The notes under the pieces: model-generated | Databases searched by the model: none | The model's input: the letters and a program-made list of their open reading frames with translations, nothing else | Told to the model about the DNA's origin: nothing | Program-made: the position numbers and the translations under genes | Part shown: piece after piece, positions 41,894 through 50,027 of the stretch | Layout: each line of letters starts with the position of its first letter | Position numbering within the stretch: the stretch's first letter is position 1 | Assembly (NCBI GenBank): GCA_019113825.1 | Contig: DXGR01000089.1 | Span: forward strand, 1 to 57,295 | Direction: 5' to 3' | DNA from: Candidatus Stackebrandtia excrementipullorum | GTDB lineage: Bacteria; Actinomycetota; Actinomycetes; Mycobacteriales; Micromonosporaceae | Length of the DNA: 57,295 nucleotides

Positions 41894-42664
41894 ATGGGAC
41901 CAGTTGAGCATATCGACGCGTTGCGACGTGAAGGCACGTTGCTAGCCGAGGTTGCCGACGAAGTTGGCCTACACTCCCCCGTGCCAACCTGTCCGACATG
42001 GACTATAAGCGATTTGCTGTGGCACACGGGGACTATACACCGCTGGGGTAAAGACATTGTAGAGAATCGCCGTGCCCGGCGCCCGCCCCGCGAAGACGTG
42101 GCCAAAATCGTCGGCCCGATTCCCGACGACGCGCTGTTGGTCGAGTGGTATCGGGAAAGCCTGGCTCAGCTGGTGCGCACCCTCGAGACCACCTCGCCCG
42201 ACCTCGAGTGCTGGCATTTCCTACCCGCCCCGTCGGCACTGGAATTCTGGACCCGACGTCAAGCCCACGAGACGGCCATCCACCGCGTCGACGTCGAAAG
42301 CGCACGCGGCGACGAGATCTCACCGGTCGGGAACGGATTCGCCGCCGACGGGATCAACGAACTCCTCGTCGGTTTTCACGGGAACCCCACCAGCAGGGTC
42401 CGCAGCGCCACCCAACGCGTCCTGAGACTGCACGCGGTGGACAATCCGGACGGTGCCGACTGGTATCTGCACTTCTCACCCGACCCGCTTCGCACCACAC
42501 GCGCACCTGAGGGATCGGTCGACTGCACCCTCAGCGGTCCTGTGGAGCTGCTCTATCTGGCGCTGTGGAATCGGTGTCGCATCGACGATCTCGCGGTCGA
42601 AGGAGACGCCACACTGGTGAAGCTGTGGCAGGAGTTCTCGGCCGTCGAATGGCCGTTCGGCTGA
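41894..42664 (+). CDS. Mycothiol-dependent MDMPI-family enzyme
   Basis: A 256-residue protein of the maleylpyruvate isomerase/DinB-like metal-binding fold common in actinobacteria. The N-terminal bundle has DLLWHTGTIHRWG and the metal motif RRQAHETAIHRVD (H-x3-E-x3-H), and the C-terminal domain ends in LWQEFSAVEWPFG. These enzymes use mycothiol as cofactor or cosubstrate. The true reaction here is unknown; no gentisate pathway genes are nearby. ATG 41894 (MGPVEHIDALRREG) is the start. Confidence 0.85.
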   Translation: MGPVEHIDALRREGTLLAEVADEVGLHSPVPTCPTWTISDLLWHTGTIHRWGKDIVENRRARRPPREDVAKIVGPIPDDALLVEWYRESLAQLVRTLETTSPDLECWHFLPAPSALEFWTRRQAHETAIHRVDVESARGDEISPVGNGFAADGINELLVGFHGNPTSRVRSATQRVLRLHAVDNPDGADWYLHFSPDPLRTTRAPEGSVDCTLSGPVELLYLALWNRCRIDDLAVEGDATLVKLWQEFSAVEWPFG

Positions 42665-42744
42665 GCGATCGACGCCGTTCGCGTCCGGATCCGTCGTAAC
42701 GCTCCATCGCCGCGATGCCTTGCGTGCAAGGGTGTTCTAGTGTC

Positions 42745-43461
42745 ATGTGCGTGAAAGAACTCGAACACGCGATCATGATGTATCTCGAGGGCATCATGTC
42801 CTCGCCGTGGATCTACCTGGCTGTATTCGCCATCGCCTTCCTCGACGGGTTTTTTCCCGTCGTCCCCGGTGAGACCTCGGTCATCGCGTCGGGAACGGCA
42901 GCCGCGGCATTCGGTTCACCGAACATCACGTTGATCATTGTGGTCGCCGCACTCGGCGCATTCGCCGGAGACCACGTGTCGTACTGCATCGGCAGGTTCG
43001 GCATCTCCCGGATAGCCAGGCCCGGCACCAAACGAGAAGCCGCCTTCAACTGGGCCCGTAATGCGTTGAACCAACGCGGCGGCCTGGTTCTGGTCGTTGC
43101 GCGGTACATCCCCGGGGGACGAACCGCGGTGACCATCACCTGCGGCGCCGTGCGTTACCCGTTGCGGCGTTTCATGTTCTTCGACGGTATCGCCGCGCTT
43201 TCGTGGGCGATCTACTCCGCGATGATCGGATACTTCGCCGGAATGATCTTCGAAGAACGTCCCCTCCTGGCCTTGTTGCTGGGCTTCGCCGTGGCCATGA
43301 TCGTCGCGGGCATTGTCGAGCTGACACGGTTCATCATGAAACGGCGCGGCAGAAACGCCTCCGCGATGGAGGCCGTGGCGGTCACACCCGCGCCCGAAGC
43401 CCCCGTGGCAGACGCCGGACTGGGAACGGCCACCGCAAAGGCCGGAACCGACAACCCCTAG
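42745..43461 (+). CDS. DedA family membrane protein
   Basis: A 238-residue membrane protein of the DedA/SNARE-associated family, members of which move undecaprenyl phosphate or phospholipids across the membrane. It carries the signatures FLDGFFPVVPGETSVIASG and ARYIPGGRTAVTITCGAVRY with five or six hydrophobic segments, and a long Ala/Pro-rich C-terminal tail. Possible starts are ATG 42745 or GTG 42751; the frame to 42715 is open but not family-like. It ends at a strong bidirectional terminator. Confidence 0.9.
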   Translation: MCVKELEHAIMMYLEGIMSSPWIYLAVFAIAFLDGFFPVVPGETSVIASGTAAAAFGSPNITLIIVVAALGAFAGDHVSYCIGRFGISRIARPGTKREAAFNWARNALNQRGGLVLVVARYIPGGRTAVTITCGAVRYPLRRFMFFDGIAALSWAIYSAMIGYFAGMIFEERPLLALLLGFAVAMIVAGIVELTRFIMKRRGRNASAMEAVAVTPAPEAPVADAGLGTATAKAGTDNP

Positions 43462-43470
43462 CCCTACATG

Positions 43471-43507
43471 ACGAGGCCGTGTCGATATAAATCCGACACG
43501 GCCTCGT
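43471..43507. terminator. Bidirectional terminator
   Basis: A perfect 14-bp stem (43471-43484 with 43494-43507) with a 9-base AT-rich loop lies between the convergent dedA and response-regulator genes. Confidence 0.88.
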
Positions 43508-43508
43508 G

Positions 43509-44174
43509 TCACGCCAAGCCGTCGACGATTCCCGCCTCATACGCCAATATCGCGGCCTGGACCCGATTACGGATTTCCAACCGGGTGAGAATCGCCGACA
43601 CGTAGGCCTTGACCGTTCCTTCGACCACGTGCATCCGAGCCGCTATTTCGGCGTTGGACAGGCCACCGGCGACCAGCTGCAACACCTCCCGCTCTCGGAT
43701 GGTCAAATCGGCGATACGTTGGCGGGCTTTGGCCGAGCGCGTCATTCGGCCCCCGTCCCCTCGCGCCAGCTCCGTGATCACGCGATGCGCCACCAACGGC
43801 GACAGGAACGCCGCACCCGACGCCACTGCCTGTACCCCCGCGATAAGTTCCCGAGGGTCACCGGATTTGAGCAGGAAACCACTCGCACCGTTGGACAACG
43901 CCGCGGCGATGTACTCGTCCTCCCCGAACGTGGTCAGCATGATGATGCCCGTCTCCGGAACCAACCGCCGTATTTCCCCGGCCGCCGCAATACCATCCAT
44001 TTTAGGCATACGGATGTCCAACAGGACCAGGTCGGGGCGGTGCGCCCGCACCTGCTCGACGGCTTCCCGGCCGTCACCGGCCTCGGCCACCACCGTGATA
44101 TCCGGGTCCGAGGCCAGGATCGCCTTGACGCCGGCGCGAACCATCGCCTCGTCGTCAGCCATTACGATCTTCAA
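43509..44174 (-). CDS. NarL/LuxR-type response regulator
   Basis: A 221-residue regulator. The receiver domain has the acidic pair in MADDEAMVRAG, the phospho-Asp in LVLLDIRMPKMDG and the switch residues TTFGEDEY and LLKSGDP. The C-terminal GerE helix-turn-helix is LTIREREVLQLVAGGLSNAE, then VEGTVKAYVSAILTRL. The start is TTG 44174, needed for the first beta strand (KIVMADDE); ATG 44162 would truncate it. It overlaps the kinase gene end by 20 bases, so the two form one operon. Confidence 0.93.
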   Translation of the reverse strand: MKIVMADDEAMVRAGVKAILASDPDITVVAEAGDGREAVEQVRAHRPDLVLLDIRMPKMDGIAAAGEIRRLVPETGIIMLTTFGEDEYIAAALSNGASGFLLKSGDPRELIAGVQAVASGAAFLSPLVAHRVITELARGDGGRMTRSAKARQRIADLTIREREVLQLVAGGLSNAEIAARMHVVEGTVKAYVSAILTRLEIRNRVQAAILAYEAGIVDGLA

Positions 44175-45780
44175 ACCACCTGATCCTTTCTTCTGCTGTG
44201 ATCACGTCCTTGCCGACCAACACACCGTCGGCGAAACACAACCGGTACACGTCCGCGATGCCCTCGAATTCTCGTCTTGAGGGGTGGTACACACAATCAT
44301 CCGGAGGATCTGCGTCAATCCAAGCGGGCGGGTCGATCATGTCGAAGTACGGCAGGCGCTCCTCCACCGACTCCCGCGACTGCCCCACCACCAGTTGTTC
44401 GTACGTGGCGGCCGGCAGGACCGAGTACAACGAAACGATGCCGTAAACGAGCATCGACACCACCGTGAGGACCGCCATCAACACGGTTGGGATCATGAAA
44501 ACCGTCACGAGTCGACGACGGGCCTGCCGGGTGGCGTCAACCTGTTCACGAAGAGAATCCGATCCCGGTTCCTGCTGCTCGGGCAACTCGGGTTCACCGT
44601 GGTGCGGCAGACGGGCCACGACAGTGAACTCACCGTCTTCTTCACCGGACCTGAGCTGCCCGCCGGCCAGGCGCAACCGTTCACTCAGGCCGACCAGGCC
44701 GCGCCCTCCACCGATCCCGGTCGCGCCGTCCAACACCGGATTGCTTACGTTGATAAGCAGCTCGTCCTTGTTGAAGCCGATCCGCACGGTCACCGGTCGG
44801 CCGGTGGCGTGTTTGGCAGCGTTGGTCAGACATTCCTGAACCGTTCGATACGCGGCACGATCAACCATGTACGGCAACGGCTCTGGCCGACCGTCGACGA
44901 GGTAACGGATCTCCATACCGGATTCGGTCGCCCGAGCGATCAGGTCGTCGATACTCTCGTCGGCCGGCTCCACTCGAATCCGGTCGTTGTCGTCACGCAG
45001 AAGCCCGATGATTTGACGGAGGCGTTCGGTGGCCTCGGCCGCGGACCGTCGAAGGTCGCCCGCCGCCTCCTGCTGCCCGGGGGGCAGAAGAGGGTCGACT
45101 TCCAGCGCTGCCGACCGCAACGCGATCAGGCTGAGTTCGTGCCCGAGGGAGTCGTGCATGTCCTCGGCGATGCGTGCTCGTTCGCGCAGCCTCGCCTGGT
45201 CGGCTATCGCCCGCTGCTCGCGTTCGAGCTGGCGGGCACGGTCCCACCCGCTTTCGAACAGCAACGCACGCTGATACCGGTACCGGCCTATCAGCCAGGG
45301 GAAAACTATGGCGAACACCAACAGGGCCGCCAGCCCGGCACCGTTCAACAGGCCGATCCGCAGCACCGGGACCAGGGTGAGAACCAACGCCGACATCGCG
45401 CCGAGGTGAACGATCAACGGGTAGTGGCTGTTGTCGGCGCGTCCCACCAGGTAGCTCAAAACGAACATCATGACCAGCAACATCAATCGCCAGCCGGGCC
45501 CCTCCTGCCCAATGAAGCCCCACGACGCCAACGTCACGACCACCAACAGCGCCGCGACCGGAACACGGTGGCGGAGCCACAGCGCGATCGCGACGCCCAG
45601 CCCCACCGCAACGCCGTCCCACGGACCACCGCCGACGGAACCGGGCATCATGGCCAGGAGGACGGGGCCTGTCAGCAGAAGCCACCACGCCACCTCGATC
45701 GCTCTGCGCGTCCCCGGGGAACGGACCTTTTGCCCAGGTGCCGGTGACCACGACAGGTCGATCCACTCCGGTGATTTCAC
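44155..45780 (-). CDS. Sensor histidine kinase with extra C-terminal extracytoplasmic domain
   Basis: A 541-residue NarX/DesK-type kinase. It has several N-terminal membrane helices (to about residue 150), a coiled linker, the HisKA_3 site RARIAEDMHDSLGHELSL with the phospho-His, and a HATPase with ECLTNAAKHA and GGRGLVGLSERLRLAGG. After the ATPase the protein continues for about 130 residues with another membrane helix (VFMIPTVLMAVLTVVSMLVY). An exported domain follows (VGQSRESVEERLPYF to YRLCFADGVLVGKDV) that resembles BamE/SmpA-type folds and holds two Cys. I start at GTG 45780, downstream of GGAGGTACC; ATG 45825 is the longer option. Confidence 0.88.
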   Translation of the reverse strand: MKSPEWIDLSWSPAPGQKVRSPGTRRAIEVAWWLLLTGPVLLAMMPGSVGGGPWDGVAVGLGVAIALWLRHRVPVAALLVVVTLASWGFIGQEGPGWRLMLLVMMFVLSYLVGRADNSHYPLIVHLGAMSALVLTLVPVLRIGLLNGAGLAALLVFAIVFPWLIGRYRYQRALLFESGWDRARQLEREQRAIADQARLRERARIAEDMHDSLGHELSLIALRSAALEVDPLLPPGQQEAAGDLRRSAAEATERLRQIIGLLRDDNDRIRVEPADESIDDLIARATESGMEIRYLVDGRPEPLPYMVDRAAYRTVQECLTNAAKHATGRPVTVRIGFNKDELLINVSNPVLDGATGIGGGRGLVGLSERLRLAGGQLRSGEEDGEFTVVARLPHHGEPELPEQQEPGSDSLREQVDATRQARRRLVTVFMIPTVLMAVLTVVSMLVYGIVSLYSVLPAATYEQLVVGQSRESVEERLPYFDMIDPPAWIDADPPDDCVYHPSRREFEGIADVYRLCFADGVLVGKDVITAEERIRWFEDRNG

Positions 45781-45866
45781 GACCGAAACGGTACCTCCGG
45801 CCCGCCGCGGACGGTACCGCCACATGTTCGATCCGCCTGTAGCCGTCCGGCGTACTGTCTCAGGTC

Positions 45867-46964
45867 ATGACAGGTTCCGTTCCCCCTCATTGCCACGTTT
45901 ACTGGGCAAATATCTCTTCGGCTTCACACGTACCGGTGGGGCTGTTCGACGCCGATGAACAAGCCCGCCACCGTGCCTATCGACTGTCCGGCGACCGGGA
46001 CCGTTTCGCCGTCGGTGTGTGGCTCAGTCGTCTGATCTTGGGCCGCCTGCTGACATTGAAGCCCCAGGAAGTCCCGCTGCGTCGAGACTGTCCTCGATGC
46101 GGGCAACCGCACGGTCGGCCACGACTTGCCGCCCCGGGGCCACACCTGTCGATCAGCCACTCGGGCGACATCGTGGCCGTGGCCGTCAGCTCGACCGATC
46201 CCGTGGGTGTCGACGTCCAGGAGTGCTCAGCCGACATGCCAAGCCCCGACGCCGTCATGTCACCACGAGAACTGGTCGGTTTCTACGCCCTGCCACCCGT
46301 CAGGCAAAGATCGGGTTTCTTCACCGTGTGGGTCCGCAAAGAGGCCGTACTCAAAGCCACCGGGGACGGGTTGAACGTCCCGCTGACCGATCTTGAGGTA
46401 AGTCGCCCCGACCGGTCCGCCCACCTCGTCTCATGGCGTGGAAGGCCCGGCCTCGCGATCCAACTGTCCGACTTGTCCGCCCCCGCCGGCTACGCGGCCG
46501 CATTGGCAACGACGGGGCCGTCGCGTCCGGCCATACAACACCGAGACGGGACCGAACTACTACAAACCGTCTTACATCGACTCAACAACCTCTTAGCCGA
46601 CATTATGGACGCTATATGGGATGAAACGGCACTCTGTGTTCACGGCGTACCGGGCGGGACGCTTCATCCAACGGCCTCCAAGGCGGCCGCCCGATTGCGC
46701 CACGCCTTCAAGAGAACCCTCGCGAAGGCCGTCCCGGCACGGCTATCTCACACGGAGGTACCCATACATGTCCATGTCAAAAGTTCTGAAGCGCCTGAGC
46801 GCGGTCATCGTCGCCGCGTTCCTTGTCGGTGCGATGGCTTCCACCGCAACCGCCGACCCAGGCACACAGGACGTCGACGCCAACGCCAAGCTCAGCCACA
46901 GTCAGGCCACGACGATGCTCAGCGAGGCCGGCCTCACATGGTCGTCCAGCGGCAATTGCTCTGA
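45867..46964 (+). CDS. 4'-phosphopantetheinyl transferase, Sfp type, overlong 3' end
   Basis: Transfers phosphopantetheine from CoA to carrier domains of PKS, NRPS or fatty acid synthases. It has the Sfp motifs GPHLSISHSGDIVAVAVS, VGVDVQE (Mg-binding Asp) and FFTVWVRKEAVLKATGDGL. A normal enzyme would end near residue 235 (about 46570). The frame is open for 130 more residues, first through AT-richer sequence with CTA and TTA codons and then inside the next gene, and stops at 46964. I regard that tail as doubtful. It is divergent from the two-component operon. No PKS or NRPS gene is in the window. Confidence 0.8.
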   Translation: MTGSVPPHCHVYWANISSASHVPVGLFDADEQARHRAYRLSGDRDRFAVGVWLSRLILGRLLTLKPQEVPLRRDCPRCGQPHGRPRLAAPGPHLSISHSGDIVAVAVSSTDPVGVDVQECSADMPSPDAVMSPRELVGFYALPPVRQRSGFFTVWVRKEAVLKATGDGLNVPLTDLEVSRPDRSAHLVSWRGRPGLAIQLSDLSAPAGYAAALATTGPSRPAIQHRDGTELLQTVLHRLNNLLADIMDAIWDETALCVHGVPGGTLHPTASKAAARLRHAFKRTLAKAVPARLSHTEVPIHVHVKSSEAPERGHRRRVPCRCDGFHRNRRPRHTGRRRQRQAQPQSGHDDAQRGRPHMVVQRQLL

Positions 46965-47277
46965 CCGGAATCGTCCCAACTGCACGTCCTTCGATCAGGT
47001 CAACGAAGCATCGATCCAAGGCATCATCACACTGAAAAACGCCAGCGGCTGCGCTATCAACGTCACCGGCGGCACCGAAACCGGGCACGCCGACGGAACC
47101 TACAGCCACTGGAACGGCTACAAACTCGACACAAGCCTGTCGGCCTGCTTGAACGGTTACATCCAGAACAGCTTCACCTCCATCGGTGGCAACAGGTGGG
47201 AGTCGTCCTCGGGCAACGTCTACTACAAAGAGGGCAATCACTGGGACATCACGTACTACAACTGCGGCGGCTGCTAG
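46768..47277 (+). CDS. Secreted small protein with LAS-type zinc peptidase motifs
   Basis: A 169-residue protein with a signal peptide (MSMSKVLKRLSAVIVAAFLV, cleavage after ATA at residue 29) and a 140-residue mature part with six Cys (64, 72, 95, 127, 166, 169). It carries H114-x6-D121 in SHWNGYKLD and E155-x2-H158 in KEGNHWD, the layout of the LAS/M15 peptidases such as VanX/VanY, preceded by TGGTETGHADGTY. This suggests a zinc D-Ala-D-Ala or peptidoglycan peptidase, but no experiment is known to me. I recall similar secreted proteins in fungi. ATG 46768 has GGAGGT 8 bases upstream. A hairpin terminator is at 47412. Confidence 0.78.
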   Translation: MSMSKVLKRLSAVIVAAFLVGAMASTATADPGTQDVDANAKLSHSQATTMLSEAGLTWSSSGNCSDRNRPNCTSFDQVNEASIQGIITLKNASGCAINVTGGTETGHADGTYSHWNGYKLDTSLSACLNGYIQNSFTSIGGNRWESSSGNVYYKEGNHWDITYYNCGGC

Positions 47278-47411
47278 GCCTCACCATCGCATACCGTCGT
47301 TGTTTCAGGTCCCGTCGTGAGCAGTCGTTCGGGAAACGGCACCACACGGTGGAAGCCCCATCGTTGCCACAACCCGAGCGGACTCTCCCGGCAGCGGGAT
47401 CCAAGACGGCT

Positions 47412-47459
47412 CCATAAGGCACTGCGGCCGGGTTTACGCCCGGTCGCAGTGCCTTATGG
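47412..47459. terminator. Long hairpin terminator
   Basis: A 21-bp stem with a single G-T pair (47412-47432 with 47439-47459) and a 6-base loop. It lies 135 bases after the LAS-type gene and before dodecin, and should stop transcription. Confidence 0.85.
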
Positions 47460-47575
47460 CTTCCTCTTCACAGAGGCCCTCACCGATCCACAACGCACGC
47501 GGCCGCGAAACCGCTACCGGGTCCCGGAAAACATGACAGGCTCGACAAACCGTATGCAACCGAAAGGAAGCGGAT

Positions 47576-47782
47576 ATGGGTAGCACCTATCGAGTCACCG
47601 AGATCGTGGGTTCGTCGGATCAGTCCAGTGACGAGGCCATCCGTAACGCGGTGGCGCGGGCCAACCAGACACTGCGGAACCTGGACTGGTTCGAGGTCGT
47701 CGAAACCCGGGGGCACATCGAGAACGGAAACATCGGGCACTTCCAAGTGACAGTGAAGGTCGGGTTCCGGCTTGAAGACTGA
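47576..47782 (+). CDS. Dodecin
   Basis: A 68-residue flavin-binding protein that forms a hollow dodecamer and stores or buffers FMN, FAD or riboflavin. It starts [20 protein letters not shown], with the family segments [20 protein letters not shown] and [13 protein letters not shown], where Trp stacks on flavin. ATG 47576 has AAGGAAG upstream. A palindromic terminator follows at once. Confidence 0.95.
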   Translation: MGSTYRVTEIVGSSDQSSDEAIRNAVARANQTLRNLDWFEVVETRGHIENGNIGHFQVTVKVGFRLED

Positions 47783-47786
47783 AAAC

Positions 47787-47818
47787 CGTCTGAGGCGGCC
47801 TGCAGGCCGCCTCAGACG
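47787..47818. terminator. Bidirectional terminator
   Basis: A perfect 14-bp stem (47787-47800 with 47805-47818) with a TGCA loop lies between the convergent dodecin and universal stress protein genes. Confidence 0.88.
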
Positions 47819-47834
47819 AAAACCCCGTCACACC

Positions 47835-48728
47835 TCATTCGGCGTCGTCGTACGCGTTCGGGCTTACCACGGCCACGGGGACCTTCGCGTGCTGCAACAC
47901 GGCGTGGCTCGTCGACCCCAGGATCAAACGCGCGAATCCTCCGCGACCTCGCGAAGCAACCACGACCATCCGGGCTCGTTCGGAGATGTCCAGCAGCGGC
48001 TGTCGCGGATCCCCGTAACGAAGCGTCGGGATCACGGTGACGTCCGGATACTGCTCACGCCAACCCGCCAGTACCTGGCCCAGCCTCGCCCGAGCCTCGT
48101 CCTCGGCCTGTTTGTGATCGAACGTGTAGGCGACCGCACCGATCTCGATGGCCGGGATCTCGAACTGCCACGCGTGCACGGCGACCAGGTCGGCTCCGTA
48201 CCACTGGGCCTCCTCGAACGCGAACCTCAGCGCCGACTGGGACAGCGGCGAGTCGTCGACCCCCACCACGATCTGTTCGTATGGTGCCGGGTCGGTGTCG
48301 GGCGCGTGTCGGGTCACGACCACCGGGCAGTGCGCGTGCGAGGTCACCTGCGCGCTCGTCGACCCCAACAAGAGGCCCGTGAACCCACCCCGACCGCGGC
48401 GCCCCAGGACCAACAGTTCGGACCGGCGTGACTGGTCGATCAAGGAACCGGCGACCGTCATCGACTCGACGACCGTGGCGTTCACATCCACGTCCGGAAC
48501 CCTGTTCCGTACCGTCTCAGCCGCCTCCTCGACCATGTCCCACGCCGCCGCGGGGATTGCGTCCTGCGGTTGCCAACCGGATGCCGCGTAGTAGCGGCCT
48601 CCGGATAGAGGGGTCAGCGCCGAGTACATGATCCGCAGCGACGTTTTTCGCAGCCGAGCCTCGTTGGCGGCGAACGTTGCGGCGTACCGGCTTTCATCGG
48701 ATCCGTCGAATCCCACGGTGATCGTCAT
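47835..48728 (-). CDS. Tandem-domain universal stress protein
   Basis: A 297-residue protein with two UspA domains (about residues 1-142 and 150-290). Both keep the ATP-binding signature (LGRRGRGGFTGLLLGST and ASRGRGGFARLILGST), so both probably bind ATP. Such tandem proteins are induced in dormancy, hypoxia or stationary phase in actinobacteria. I start at ATG 48728 (MTITVGFDGSDES), which has AAGGAGGT upstream; the frame to 48761 is longer. It is convergent with dodecin. Confidence 0.93.
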   Translation of the reverse strand: MTITVGFDGSDESRYAATFAANEARLRKTSLRIMYSALTPLSGGRYYAASGWQPQDAIPAAAWDMVEEAAETVRNRVPDVDVNATVVESMTVAGSLIDQSRRSELLVLGRRGRGGFTGLLLGSTSAQVTSHAHCPVVVTRHAPDTDPAPYEQIVVGVDDSPLSQSALRFAFEEAQWYGADLVAVHAWQFEIPAIEIGAVAYTFDHKQAEDEARARLGQVLAGWREQYPDVTVIPTLRYGDPRQPLLDISERARMVVVASRGRGGFARLILGSTSHAVLQHAKVPVAVVSPNAYDDAE

Positions 48729-48884
48729 GCCGTACCTCCTTGTGGCCGAGGATATGCCCAATCATCGGCGCCCCACATGCGGATCGCTGTAGCCAACAGT
48801 TGTTGCAACGTTCACCAAAGCTGTGATCGGTAGGGGAAAACGCGCGTCAGACTCGTGTCGACATCTACTGAACGGAGTTGACCG

Positions 48885-49304
48885 ATGGGACTGTTTCGGC
48901 GTAAGTCGATGGAACAACGCCAGGCCGACGCCATGCACATGGCCGACAACATCGCACAGGGCAAAGGTGTTTTCGGAAAGATGACACGGGCCTTCATGGG
49001 TAAGGAGTTCACCGAAGCGATGGAGAGCGCGACCTCGTCCATGCGCCAGACCGAACATGCGGCGGCGCTGCGAGCATCGGGTGTCCCCACGATGACGGCG
49101 ACCGTGGTGTCGATCCAGGATACCGGCCAGACCGTCAACGACGATCCACACGTGGTCCTCACGGTTGACCTGGGCAATCATCGGGTACCGCTCGCGACGC
49201 TCGTCCAGCGACTGGAAATCCCCCGGGTGGGCGATAAGGTACTCGTCGTCCGTGACCCTCGGACGAATGCGCTGCTGTACGCGGGCCCGTCCTACAACGT
49301 GTGA
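48885..49304 (+). CDS. Conserved protein of unknown function
   Basis: A 139-residue soluble protein starting MGLFRRKSMEQRQADAMHMA at ATG 48885, with GGAG upstream. The N-terminal half is helical with basic and Met-rich segments. The C-terminal half is beta-rich (TATVVSIQDTGQTVNDDPHV, then LEIPRVGDKVLVVRDPRTN) and may form a small OB- or SH3-like barrel. I do not recognise the family. The next gene follows 50 bases later in the same direction. Confidence 0.65.
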   Translation: MGLFRRKSMEQRQADAMHMADNIAQGKGVFGKMTRAFMGKEFTEAMESATSSMRQTEHAAALRASGVPTMTATVVSIQDTGQTVNDDPHVVLTVDLGNHRVPLATLVQRLEIPRVGDKVLVVRDPRTNALLYAGPSYNV

Positions 49305-49354
49305 CCCGTCGCCGTTGCGACACCACGTGAACGACACGGGAAGAGGAACGTCTT

Positions 49355-50017
49355 GTGAACGGATACACCACCAACGTTTCGGCCCGTCTGGGGCGGTTGT
49401 TGGGCGCCTTCGCCGACGCCCACGGTTTTCTTTACGACCCGTTCACCGGCCCGTCTGCGGCAACGATCTTCCGGTACGGCGACCTCGGTACCCCGCTGGG
49501 GTGGATCGGGGTACCCGGCCGGGCGGGTTTCGAAGTGGGCCGTCACCGGGTTGAAACCCTGACGGCGGCCGCCGAGACCCCGGTGGCCACCCACGTGTGG
49601 ACGTACGCGGTCTTCACGTTGCGCCACCGGGTGTCTCCGGCGTTTCTGTGGCCCCGCGACCTGTGGCGGCGGGTTTATCCGTTGCGTGTCCCACCCGACG
49701 GTGTGGAAAACGTGGAGCCTCGGACCGTCGCGGGCCTGCGGCGATATCGCGGTTATGCGATGGAGGACGTCGCCGACATCGCCGACGTCACGTTTCTTCA
49801 ACTGTTCACCACACGACCGCGATGGACGTTGGAGATGATCGGGTCGGAACACTTCCTGTATACGGCTCGTCCCCTGCCGCTGACCTCTCGCCGTCTGTGG
49901 CGGAGTCTCGACGAGTTTCGTACCGTGCTTCGCCCCCACCTGGCTCAACCCGTTCGGGGCATGTCGCGTGCGGTCCCGCTCCATCGACCGGGACCGCAGC
50001 AACCCCAATACGACTAG
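49355..50017 (+). CDS. Unknown protein, 220 aa
   Basis: A 220-residue protein from GTG 49355 (MNGYTTNVSARLGRLLGAFA), with GAGGAA upstream. It has no signal peptide or membrane helix. It is rich in Arg, Trp, Tyr and Pro, with segments such as SPAFLWPRDLWRRVYPLRVP. I see no catalytic motif. It probably shares a transcript with the unknown gene before it and the thiol protein after it. Confidence 0.6.
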   Translation: MNGYTTNVSARLGRLLGAFADAHGFLYDPFTGPSAATIFRYGDLGTPLGWIGVPGRAGFEVGRHRVETLTAAAETPVATHVWTYAVFTLRHRVSPAFLWPRDLWRRVYPLRVPPDGVENVEPRTVAGLRRYRGYAMEDVADIADVTFLQLFTTRPRWTLEMIGSEHFLYTARPLPLTSRRLWRSLDEFRTVLRPHLAQPVRGMSRAVPLHRPGPQQPQYD

Positions 50018-50027
50018 CCTCGGCACG

